From the NCBI GenBank assembly GCA_013115135.1, contig JABANP010000010.1:186001-250000 (forward strand): a stretch of 64,000 nt of DNA, in the 5' to 3' direction. Shown here one piece after another: positions 37,623 through 48,667 of the stretch. The stretch's first letter is position 1; every line of letters begins with the position of its first letter. The notes under the pieces are model-generated. The model saw nothing but the letters and a program-made list of their open reading frames with translations, did no database searches and was not told where the DNA came from. This DNA comes from Perkinsus olseni (lineage: Eukaryota; Perkinsozoa; Perkinsida; Perkinsidae). The position numbers and the translations under genes are program-made.

Positions 37623-40600
37623 TCACTGGTGTTTGGCACACGCACTGACATACTGCGCTACACTGTCGATGGAGCTGCTGGCCGGCAGGGCGAGCATGGG
37701 GATGGCCATGCCACGGGCGACCTCGGTCAAGAAAGCATTGAGCCCTCTTTCCTGGATACTGTTGCTGTCAAGAGTGGTGATGATAGCGCCCTTAACTCCC
37801 TTCAAACGCGGGCAACTTCATGCACACGTCGTTAATGACCGAGGCCACATCGCAGCCGCTGGCCGCATAGAGGACCTTGAACCCGCCAGCTAGGGACCAC
37901 CAGAGCTCCCTGGGACTGCAAAGTACGCTGCAAGGCATCAGAGGAAGGCAGTCCAACCAGGGAGATGACCATGCCAGAGAGCGGTCCCTCAGGAGCCGAC
38001 GGGAGCAGCTGCGCTCGCCCAAGGCCGCGGATGTACTCTTGGAACGTCGACAGCTCGACGTCGAAGTACTTCCCAGATGGGGTTCTCGACACAGTGTTTT
38101 CAACCCCGTAGGTGTTGTTGTCCCCACAGAGCTCCTTCACAGTGTCTCGGTTCATGAAGGTGCCATCAGCCGGCCAGGCGTCCAGAGAGCATTGCTCCAC
38201 CTTGTAGCCAGCCGAGCGAAGACAGGTGAAAACGTCACCCATAGGTATCGTATTCGGCTGGATGAGATGAAAGACCTTCCCGTTCGTGTGTCGAATATCC
38301 CACACGCAATCCACTATGAAATCACTGGCCAAGTTAACAGGCGTGAGCTCGAGGTGGAGGCCACCGGTCTGCGTTGGGACCATCCCCAGTTCAACGCACG
38401 CCCGCAAGAACTCCAAATTGGAATCTCGAGGGGTTCCATGTCGCCAGACCATCGGGGCCTACGTATCCACCAAGATTGCCCAGCCGGTAGATGACCGCGG
38501 GCAGCCCTGTTGACTCAGCAAACTTGTGTATCAAATCCTCGGCCGCCCACTTAGTCTGAGCGTAGCCGCTCTTAAGTTCGTTCGCCACCGGAGACTTCGC
38601 ATCGAAAATAGAAAAGTCCTCGGGGTAGTGTCTAGCCTTGCCCACTGGGAAAACAGCGTCGGTGCTGACGTAGTGGAGGGGCTTCACCTTGTTATACAGG
38701 CAGAACGACGCTACGTGGACCGATGCTTGAACCTGACAGGAAACTGTCCCCTGACCACACAGTACTCCCGTTATGATGTTATAAGCCTTGAGTGTTGTCT
38801 TCACAAGGGTAAGGTTGATTCAGAGTGGCTGAATATGCATTCCCTTAGGCCCATCAGCAACCACCATGAATGATTCCCAACGGAAGCTATACCCAATGTC
38901 CTCCTCGTCTTACGTTGCCCTTGAAGAGAGCTTGGTAGGGGTACAGTAGGTTAACTTGAGCTGCAGCGTGGACAACACAGTCGACATGGGTGGTCCAATA
39001 GTCGTAGTCCTCAGAGGGCATACCAAAGCTCTCCAATGATACGTCGCCGACCTGACGGAGAGCCCATGAACATCAGACCACAGGAGTCTCTCTGCGTACC
39101 AGAATGTGGGCACGGTCCTTCACATCAGCCGTGTTGAGTCCGTCACCCCCCATAAGATGGTACTGCTCCAGAGTCGCCAGTAGACGACGGCGGCAGGCAG
39201 CAGCAGGGGAGGCCGTCGAGTGAGGGGACGCTGAGAGAATACAGGTAAACTGACTTCACCACACTCGATCTTCTCGTGAAATCGAGATGAAAAATTCGCT
39301 ACACCCGAATGGAGGTCCGCTATTACCGTCATCCTCATGCCAGCTAAGTCTGTCCACTGGAGGCCGAATAAGGCAGTACACTGATATACGAGGACTGCTC
39401 TTCAGGAGGCTCGCTAAGATGTGCGAGCCCAGGAACCCTGTCGCGCCAGTCAATAGAACCTGAAAGCAGCATGCGCCCTTGCAGCTCGGCAGAATCTATT
39501 CTCCTTACTCTGGAGTTGCCGAATGCTCCCTCGTTGACGATGTTCCGCCAGAAGGCCCTCACCTGCTGCATGCAGGCGGGGTTGATGAGGAAAGACTTTT
39601 GCAGGACGAAACTTCTTGATGCCTGAGGGGGTTGCGGCACGAATGAGAAGACGCAACGACAGCTCATCCACTACAGATCAAGCTCTTCATCAGAGACGGC
39701 CCTGTCAGCAACTATGAAATCTGCCATCCTGCGAACCTGCCAGGCCAAGTTAGCTATCCACACACAAGACACTCAGAAATCCCGAGGGTCATCAGCCAGT
39801 GAGCGAAGCGAACCACGCCGTCATCGATGCAAAATAGCCGCCTTGAGCCAGGAGCAGCGAAGCGGCATAAGATTCATTCCACAACGCAATTCTGGCCATC
39901 ATATGCCCAGCAAGACGCCAAGAAGCAGCCACCCCAACCTACCGACTGATGGTCGAACAAGTCCTGCAGTGTGATCTCCTTGTCGGGATACTCGGCATTG
40001 AGTAGTTGAAGGAGTTTTATTGTCAACAGCGAATGCCTGATGAGAGCAGCAACCCTCCCCGCAGAACAGAGGCCCTGACCGCTGCCTTACCCTCCCAGCT
40101 CGAAAAATCCCAAGGTCACATCGACCGTGGAAACCGGAATGTCCAGCACTCTCGCATAGATAGAGGCGATCGTACCTGCCGACAGACTGCCTCTGAGAAC
40201 TGACGAAGCGTTATGGGGGCGACTACGCTCAGTGGTGGTGGACGGCGGCACAGTCATGTCGGTTCCCTCATTCGCAAAGTCTATCTCGGGCAGCCTCTTC
40301 GCGTCCAGCTTGCCGGAAGTGCCTGCCATCAATAAAGTACCCTTTCGTCCGCTGTTCCGAGTCACTGAAGCCCGATCGACTCGGGAAACTTCTCTCAGAG
40401 TTGAAGAATGCCCTTTCCAGATCCCCAGAACGAGTCCTACTGTTGACGGGAAGGCTCTCCAATACACATATATAGGTGGGGATCATGTAGAAGGGAAGGC
40501 GGCTCTTCAACTTGGATTTGATAGTCTTCTTCACTAGATTAGGGTCGGCTGAGGGGTCCTTCCGCACCTGTGATACAGGCGAAGCTATCCCAGGACCAGT

Positions 40601-43209
40601 CGGCGGCGAGCCCCCGGCCTACCACGTAGGCGACGAGCTTCCTGTCGTCATTGTGTATGGCCGTAGTGACGATACACTCGTGTATGATATCACCACAGAG
40701 CTCATACATCGCTACTTGTACCTGCACCGCGCGGCATGGCGATATAAGCTCGGGAGCGACGCCAAGGCACTACGACAATCTCTTTCATCCGAAGATGATG
40801 GGTAGACGAATGGCATCGAGAGATGAACAAATCACATCCAGCAACGACCAACGGTGGCCTTCGGCTATCGACGTATTTCGACTACTATCGTGAGCGGTGA
40901 TTCCGCGACCTATTTGGCCCGATTCGACGCCATCAGGCACTACTCATAATGGGAAAAGTCTCGAAGCAGATATTCGAGTACTGCCTCAGAGTGTATACGG
41001 CTAGGCCTCGTCATGAACCCTACCGCCTTGAGCTCGATAGAGTATCCACGTATCTTGACCATAGAATCGCATCGCCCGGATATCTCCAGCATACCCCCCT
41101 CCACGACATACCCAACATCACCAGTCTTATACCTAGGGAGAAGCATGGCAGCTGACCAGGCACTCAGGACCACACGCACGCTCCTAGACTTCCAAAGAAA
41201 GGGAAGCTCGAATCCCAACTTCACCATCCCTGCCTAGCTAGGCTGGGGCGGGCCAGCCTACCGCGGGACCGAAATCGGCAGAAGAGGAAAGCCAAAACTG
41301 ATTCCTTTTAACTATAGTACCCCACTATGAAGCGTGAAGAGTGACTAGAGGAGACCGCGGGAGCGTGTTGAGCTTACATTCGTCTGCCATCCCTAGTGAT
41401 GAACTTGGCTGCTGTTAACTCGGGGTCGGTTGAGGTATCCAATAGCCAGTGTAGGGCCTTCAACGTAGATCTCTCCAGCCACACCCAGAGGGACAGGCTC
41501 CAAGGACTCGGGATCTAGGATGTTCGCCTATAACGGAAACAACATGAGCCACTCACAGTGTTGCCGAGGGGACCGAGAAATCTGTATCAAGAAGTGCTAC
41601 AATAGGGCAGCATTGAACGTGGGAACGTTTCCGTTAGAGGCCGAGGAGGCCTCCCCGAGACTGATATTACCTTAACTTGAGGAAGCAAGTTACCAACGGG
41701 GCAGAACTTCCTATTGGAAGGGTCCAGTTGGGGATCATCAACCGAGAGGTCCGAGCCGGCAACATCGTGGCACTCGGAAACGGAATACCTGCAGAGAGAA
41801 AACTACCACGAGGATCGGGTGGGGCGACCCCGGTCTTACAAATTGTGGATCCTTGTGTTGGGCAGATTCCGGCGTATCTTTTGACGCAGCTGGGTGGATA
41901 CCACCTCACCGCAAAGAATCTGAAGGACTGAGTCACGACGAAAAAAGAGGCGTTTCCAAACCCACCACAAGCTGCAGTCCAGTCATATCGGAAACCCCAG
42001 GAGAGTCCAACATCGCCTCCAGTAGCGACGGTGTGAACAGCATTCTGCTGATGTTGTTGTCTTTGATCTGACAGAGACCGATCGACCTTCATGGTCCGCT
42101 TCGGTCTCTTACGTATTCAGGCAGCACAGTGGAGTCATAAATGACAGTATCGGGTACGACATAGAGCGTGGCACCCTTGAGTAAGGGACGTAGGAGCTCC
42201 CAGACGAAGAAGACGTTACCTACAAAAGATATCCGATGCTCCTCACAAGGGGACGCCGAGACTCAGGTAGGAACAGGTTTATCTCAATACTCGATGCATA
42301 TCGAGGGCAAAGGTATCGTACTCCCCTTAGCCTCACTACCACGCCCTGAACAACTCATATGATGTAACCCCTCCCTATTACAGGCTTCCCGTTCATCCTT
42401 GCCGTATGGGTACGCCTTAAACCTGTAGTCATAGCTCACCACAGCTCCTCTATGAGGACACACAATGCCCTTAGGCTTCCCTGTGGTACCTGTGGACCGG
42501 ACGTGACACCATACCACATTTCCCACAACTCTTCAATAACTCACCGCTGGAATAAACACAGTAGGCCGGATCGGTATCTTTCACGTCCAAGTTCTCCGGC
42601 CTGCGACCATCACTAAGCTCCTTGCGCCAAACCGTAGAGTCCTCATCAAAAATAAACTTCCTCTGAGTCTCCGGTAGCTTCGCAGCCAGAGCCTTGGTGG
42701 TGCCTGAGTGCGGCAAAGATACTCCTCGAGGGCCATTCTACTCGATCACGCCAGCCTACAGACACAGGAGGGCTTCGCATCCTGCATGACCATCTCGAGC
42801 AAGTCATTGGGGTAGTTGGCGTCAATCGGCATATACCTGGCATTGAAAACAGACTACTACCCTCGTACTGCAGGCCCCTATGAAATTACGCTCCGCCAGC
42901 CTTGAGAGCGGCGATGTAGCTGACGATGTAGCCAGCGTCCTTGGGCATGTAGATACCAACTAGGGAGCCTATCCCAGTGTTATACTGTGACTGAAGTCGA
43001 GCCGCTAGGGAGTCACTGAGGGCATCGAGCTCAGCGTAGGTGAGGGTGGTGTAGGGCAGACCACCTAGCAAGGGAAGCATCGAGGAGCCTCTTCCGTCTG
43101 GTGAGTTATTGCTACCTGCACCACCTCCAACCACAGCAATGTGGCCAGGAGTCCTGGCTGCTTGCTGTCTGAAGAGATCGTGGAGAACAGGACCGGCAGT
43201 AGTGGACAT
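37623..43209 (-). CDS. Adenylation-carrier-reductase enzyme (carboxylic acid / aminoadipate reductase type)
   Basis: A three-part enzyme that would activate a carboxylic acid with ATP, load it on a phosphopantetheine arm and release it as an aldehyde or alcohol with NAD(P)H. ATG at 43209 (MSTTAGPVLHDLFRQQAA). The adenylation domain (to ~40450) shows LTYAELDALSDSLAARL, YSSGTTGKPKGIVCPHRGA, the SECHDVAGSDLSVDDP segment, VAGEIYVEGPTLAIGYLNRP, the ATPase motif YKTGDVG and the late Lys in SGKLDAKRLPEIDF. The carrier domain (~40230-39950) has LGFFELGGHSLLTIKLLQLL, with the attachment Ser. The thioester-reductase domain (~39470-38000) has VLLTGATGFLGSHILASLL, DCVVHAAAQVNLLYPYQALF, LHYVSTDAVFP, YAQTKWAAEDLIHKF and YRLGNLGGYVG. 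About 150 further residues end VAQYVSACAKHQ. Introns split SSG/TTGKPKG and LGG/HS. The substrate cannot be read from the sequence. Confidence 0.88.
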
Positions 43210-45531
43210 TTTAAAACGGAGGAACACGATTGGTATTGATAAAGGGGCCTGACGTTGGACTCGTCCTCAGCGTAAGCTCATGCTCAAATCCAACTCAAAT
43301 GAGTGCAAGGGATCTGCGAACGCGAGGTGTTCAGAGAAGAGACAGCAGCGCAAAGGTCTGCTAGGGTGACCAGGATCCCGCACACTGGCAACAGAGCTCT
43401 TCTCACTCGAGCCCAGTACGACCATGCCATTTCTCTCGCCTTCTTGGGATGTTGGAGGCCCCGAACGTCCATAGTAGGACAGCCAGCCATACACTGGGAC
43501 AGATTCAGGTCCCCCCACCTGGTGGTTAGCTCTCGAACCACTTGGCTGCCCAGATGTTCTTTCTGTTACAGCAGGAGCACCTCATTGAATGGGGGATGCC
43601 GACGACGTTCCCCTAGACTAGAGCTGAACTATGAATGAGATGGTGTGCCCAGCCAGGTAGTGACCCAGAACCCCTCGATTCTTTGGCAGACCCTCTTAAG
43701 CTCGAAGACTAAAGGCCAGCTGCCATATATGAAGGGCCCGGCTATCAGGACTCTCACCAAACGAAGTTCTCCAGCCACCTTTTCAATAGGTCCTTATCGG
43801 CTCTCGGTGGTCGGAGGGTCAGAAAGACAAATATACGTTTCTCGGCAGTACATGGACACACGAATAAAAAGTGCTATTAAGATGCAACGCTGATTGGCAT
43901 GGCATTCTGGCAACGAAAACCCAAGCTACCCGTAATATGTCGTTCTGATAAAGGATACTAAGGGTCTCGCAAACCCATATCGTAGCATCTTAGTTCAACA
44001 TCTAGCGGTACTTCGACGGGACCCTTCTAAGAGAGCCTGATTAGCCCTAATATTAACTATTGTATAATATATGATATTAAGGCGCCATATTGTTATATTT
44101 ATATAAACCCAGCATACAATAATTAATGCTATAACATATCTAATATAATACGCTGTATATGTACGTAGATAAACGCTGGGTTATTATTAATACTGCCGAG
44201 TAACTCACGATGAGTTCGATAGTTGAGCTTCCGTTCGTTACTAGCAATTCGTTCGCCAGCCTAGGTTATTGTTAATGGTGCCTATAATTAGTTGCAGCAT
44301 CTTATATTGCATTGGCAAGATGACATATAAATAGATATTACTGTAAATATGAAAAGGGCATCACCCTGTTCGAAAGATACTAAGCATCTTGTCATATAGT
44401 ATGACGTCTCCCTACTGACCTCTTCTTCCGCCTGTTATCCTCAGAACCAGACCAGCACAGCAGTGACCGACGATAGTCCACCAAATCGATATTCCTGAAA
44501 TCGTTCCGGTGGTCCTCAAGGGTACACGCCCACCAGTCGGCAAGTTTGATTCACACCAGAAACAGCCAGGAGAGGCGTACCGCTACCAACCGAGAAACGA
44601 TGGAATGTGAGCCCTTCCCTTTAGTACTCCGGCAACTGCTATCACCGCTATCTGAGCCGATCTTCCTAGGGGCGGTGATGAGGACATCTAAGAAAACTCC
44701 AACTTGTTGACGACTAAGGTAACTGCGCTTTAGGACGAGATCACAATGAAACGTCGCGCGCCACGAAATTCCACGAGCGCTGACGCAGGATTCTATTGAC
44801 CAATACTAGTTGACCAACATTACGGTTGACAATGAGCTGAGGCAACCATATGAAGCACGAGTCACTAGGCTGACATGTACTGAGCCCGGGGGTTGGGCAT
44901 GGGCGATTCGTTGGGAAGATGACTGGTCGGTGCGAGGTGGAGCGGGGATGCTCTCGATTTCCCCGATCGGAAGCTGGAATTGACGGTATTACCAGGCTTG
45001 ACGTGTCGTAAAAGCGATGATAAAAACAAGCGGAGTTCGATGGAATTGTCTGCCGTACGATCGTAGTAGCTAAGGATTATAATGCAGCCAACAGCTTACG
45101 GTCCCAGTGAGCATTAGTCGTCTACGCGCTTTACGGCGGTCCTTGAATCTTTGGGCACCTTTGAGAGAAAGTAAGAGCTTGTTTTCACTGGATTATTGAG
45201 AGACGCCGGCAGCGAGAACTCTTGCAACGGTATCCCGCAAAGCTGGCCGTAGTAAATACCACCCTCTTCAGCTCCCGCGGAGGAGTGCTTGTAATGTCTT
45301 AGACCTAAGAGATAGCACCGTTTACTTCGATCTCCTTGGTCGACAGTCGGAGATCTAGTTTTGCTTTTGAAGGCAGTTAAATGCTTTAATCAATACGCGT
45401 TGACTCACGGTGCTGCAAAGAATTGGGCAATAGTGTCTACCGATCGCCCCCTCCATGGAGCGTTGATACTTGTGACTTCACAGGTTCTATGTGCGGCTGT
45501 ACCGACATCTGGCATACAGTGTGGCACCGAG
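43210..45531. other. Long divergent intergenic region with an AT-rich island
   Basis: About 2.3 kb between the divergent starts of the reductase and ALG7. From about 44040 to 44380 the composition changes abruptly to A/T-rich sequence, unlike anything else in the window. The rest has ordinary composition with only short, unconvincing open frames. The region should hold both promoters. The frame that runs into the first ALG7 exon is open from 45361, so the true ALG7 start could be upstream. Confidence 0.55.
44106..44182. repeat. Imperfect inverted repeat in AT-rich island
   Basis: AACCCAGCAT at 44106-44115 is complementary, with one mismatch, to ACGCTGGGTT at 44173-44182. The 57-nt spacer between them is almost entirely A and T. 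It could form a long hairpin or mark the ends of a small element. Its function is unknown. Confidence 0.55.
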
Positions 45532-48330
45532 ATGATGGCATCGATTGCATTGGCTGCATTAGCTTGTACTCCTGGGACGCGTATCTTAGGTTGATGCTGG
45601 CTCACCGCGCTCGGATGCGTCACAGTAGCAGCGCTGTTTCGACCAGGTATCATAGCCAACCGGACGCTTCCCTCGACGTTGGATTCTCTCCGGAGGGCCG
45701 GCATATGTGGGAAAGACCTCAACAAAAAAGGGAAGCCAGAGGTCGGAGCATGCTTGATACAAAAAGCTCGTGCAGTCGAACTGCGTATTTGATAGATACC
45801 AGAGGCGGCTGGTGTCTGCGTTGGCGCCGTCTACTGTCTAGCCCTCTCACTGTTCTTACCATTCCACATGATGTGCTCCTCACCGCAAGGCATACCAATG
45901 GATGAGGCTGAGTTGATGAGTCAGAGGAAGGCCAGTAGTATGGGGCAGGGGATACCTAGCATCATGTTCGGGTGGCACAGCTCAGGGCGTTTCGCGTCCT
46001 AGTGTCGTGCAACAGAGATTCTGGATTAGTTCGTCGGCTTTAGGTTATTTTCATCAATTAATTAACCAGAATTCATCGATTTAGACCAATTCACCGAACG
46101 ACTACACCTTTTCCCGAGTAAATAAAAAGTTTCTCCGTTTGATTCAAAAGGGCATGGAAAACCAGAATTTTGTTTTAAAAAAGTTTTCATCCACGTTAAA
46201 TACTTTAGCAAATTTAAATATTCATGTCTCGCATATTGAATCTCACCTTCCACGCAATTTAAAATATTCCGCAGTAGTTGCCAAATTGAAGCGCGCGCGA
46301 GTCTGCGCGCATCCTCGTGGTTCACTGAATACCTCATCGTGAGTTTTTCATCGCGTGGCTTCTGTCTCAATACGATGAACGCCAATGGCGTCGGCCTACC
46401 AAGGCACAACATTTGCTGATTTAATTTGGGTAGCAAAACGAATTTGGTTTGACAACTCTTTAACTCCCATAACACTCCCTGAATTGCTGTCAAAATCGTT
46501 TAAATCAATTATATGAAAAATATTTTATTTGCTCGGCAAAAGGTGTAGTAGAAAAGACGTAATCCAGTGCTTATCGGCTGAGGCTCTCGTTGAGAGATGT
46601 CCGTTCGGGCGACAGAGAGCTGTTTGTGTGGGTTCCCTGCCATCACCATCCTTCATTCAGGCCTCTTCATGGGCTCCCTGCTCTCCATCAACGCCATGTG
46701 CTTCCTCGGTTTTGCGGACAACGTCTTGGACTTGCCTTGGCGTATCAAGCTCATCATACCCACCGGTAGTGTCTTCCTGCCATTATCGTCGCTGCCTTAG
46801 TTGCGTCCTCAGTCGCGACGCTACCCCTGTTGCTGGTCTATTACTCATCAATCGGCAACACTTGGGTCCTGCTACCCGACTTTATGCGGCCATATCTGCC
46901 GTAGTGAACGGTACACGCGGCTGTGAGGCTTGGAACGGTCTGCCTTTGTTAGGGGAGGCCATGGGAGCCATCGACATTGGCGTGCTCTACTACGTATTCC
47001 TGTCTCTGTTGTCTGTCTTCTGCACTAACGCCATCAACATACTAGCAGGTAGTGTGGTGGGAGGAGGAGGGGGCTCGCCAGCCGTGGCGAGGGGGTTGTT
47101 GGCATGAGGGTACTTATTGCAATGATAATTGACAGTATCATGCTCCGAGGTGGTGAAGGAACGGTACGCTTGGAGGTTGTTGCTAGGGCTGGCGTAGTAC
47201 CAGGGCTCTCCGATGGAACTACTTTGTCTGGGTGACGCCGTACATGATAGGTATCAATGGTCTGGAAGTTGGGCAATCTATGGTACTGGCAATATCCCTC
47301 ATACTCAACGACCTCCTCCAGCTGTACAGGCATGCCCAGCAGGCAGCCACCTGGCCACCCTATGAGAGTCACCTCATGAGCCTCTACCTGCTGCTCCCCT
47401 TCGTTGGAGGTACACCAGCGACCCAGCCCTTCCCTCCATCGCCTGCCCTGCTCAGCCTCCTTCCCTCTGATGGTCGCCAATATGTACCCGGCTGTGGCCT
47501 TCGTAGGGGACACCTACTGCTACCTCGCTGGCATGACATTGGCCGCCAGCGGAATTCTTGGGCAGTGCTCTAAAACGGTCAGTGACGGTCGGGGTGATTT
47601 ATTCCGCTCACATCGTTGTTATCTCAGACCCTGCTGTTTTTCGGGCCGCAAATATTCAACTTTTTGTAATGGGAAGGTGGCGGATCCTGCCGTGACGGTT
47701 CGGTCGTCTGATAGATACTCAGTACCTCAGCTTTTCAAGCTCATACCGTGTCCTCGTCACCGGTTGCCACACTACAATCCTAAGACGGACATGCTCAGCG
47801 TCAGCTACACTCCCTGGTTCGACCCCACCAAGGACCTCAAGCCCGCAGGTACCTTTGGAGATGGTGGATAAGTTGCCATGTGTCGGGCTGCTCGTTGTAG
47901 GTCGGCTGACGTTGGCGGTTATACGATCGCTCCACCTGGCCAAGGTAGAGACGAACGAGAAGGGCGAGGTCCGAGTACAGAACCTGACTTTGATAAACCT
48001 AGTTTTGTGGTTGAAGGGAGACACGCATGAGGACAGCCTGAATCGGATATTGCTTTCGGTGAGCAGCATACCTCGACAATCCAGACGCGGGGGCACGCCC
48101 GACCGATTCGTTTGACGTCGATTATTGCATTATTCATGTGTTTTCGGGTTGTGCAGCACCTTTCTCGTTACTGGCTGCATATTTCCGTCTTGTGCAAGCT
48201 TCGACCTTGGATACGTAGCTATCACTCTACGATATTCGCTCAACGTTCTCAGATACAGTGTCTATGGAGCCTCTGTGCCTTCTTCATACGCTATCGTCTA
48301 GCTGCTTATATGTACAATGTTGTTGATTGA
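45532..48330 (+). CDS. ALG7: UDP-GlcNAc:dolichyl-phosphate GlcNAc-1-phosphotransferase
   Basis: Multi-pass ER membrane enzyme that starts N-glycan precursor synthesis by making GlcNAc-PP-dolichol; it is the tunicamycin target. ATG at 45532/45535 opens MASIALAALACTPGTRI, joined over a 36-nt intron to VAALFRPGIIANRTL and RRAGICGKDLNKKGKPE. IPEAAGVCVGAVYCLALSLF then matches human IPESQGVISGAVFL. After a long intron come CFLGFADNVLDLPWRIKLII (D-x-x-x-D-L-x-W-R-x-K), IDIGVLYYVFLSLLSVFCTN with AINILAG, NGLEVGQSMVLAISLI, FVGDTYCYLAGMTLAASGIL, the signature IPCPRHRLPHYNPKTDMLSV, and VQNLTLINLVLWLKG. The final exon is AFFIRYRLAAYMYNVVD, with the stop at 48328. The family order is complete from end to end. 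Most introns are short; the one between about 46000 and 46610 contains an inverted-repeat element. I saw no disabling change. Confidence 0.92.
46102..46548. mobile_element. MITE-like terminal-inverted-repeat element in an ALG7 intron
   Basis: The left end CTACACCTTTTCCCGAGTAA (46102 onward) and the reverse complement of the right end, CTACACCTTTTGCCGAGCAA (46548 inward), match with two mismatches in the first 20 positions. They stay similar for about 28 nt, through AATAAAA. The 447-bp interior is A/T-rich except for a CpG-rich core near 46290-46320. A minus-strand open frame of 143 codons crosses most of it but shows no transposase motif, so it would be non-autonomous. No exact target-site duplication was seen: left flank ACCGAACGA, right flank TAGAAAAGA. 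It lies wholly inside the inferred intron and does not interrupt ALG7 coding sequence. Confidence 0.7.
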
Positions 48331-48667
48331 GTATCCCCAAGAGTATATTGTCCTTGTTGTTCAGCATATTTTTCTGCCTCCCCTGGCTTTGTGTTGGAGA
48401 GTGTGTCACAGTGGGCGAGAGAATCGCTCTTATGTAGTTTCATGCTGATTGTATAGGAGTTCACCTCCGACTGTTTTTAATCGATTACGATGCACCATTC
48501 GAGCCGTTTAGACACCCTGTTAGCAGCAGCGCTAGGTGAGCCGGCTGGCCGCTGTCCGCTGATCTTGAGGACGGCCGTTGATCTCAGGCGGAGACTCTAT
48601 TAATTGGGACGCTAATGTGGCGATATGTGACATGCTCTCGGTACTTCAAAGGCTTTGGTAGCAGTTG
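48331..48667. other. Intergenic region between ALG7 and the VHS-GAT gene
   Basis: About 340 bp between two plus-strand genes. No motif was recognised. The first part of the VHS domain (its N-terminal helix) is missing from the assigned start, so an upstream exon may lie here. Confidence 0.45.

Noticed and set aside
46062..46493. A 143-codon minus-strand frame considered as a transposase or gag fragment
   Set aside because: It crosses the end of the inverted-repeat element, lacks any DDE, zinc-finger or RT motif, and sits in an A/T-rich intron.
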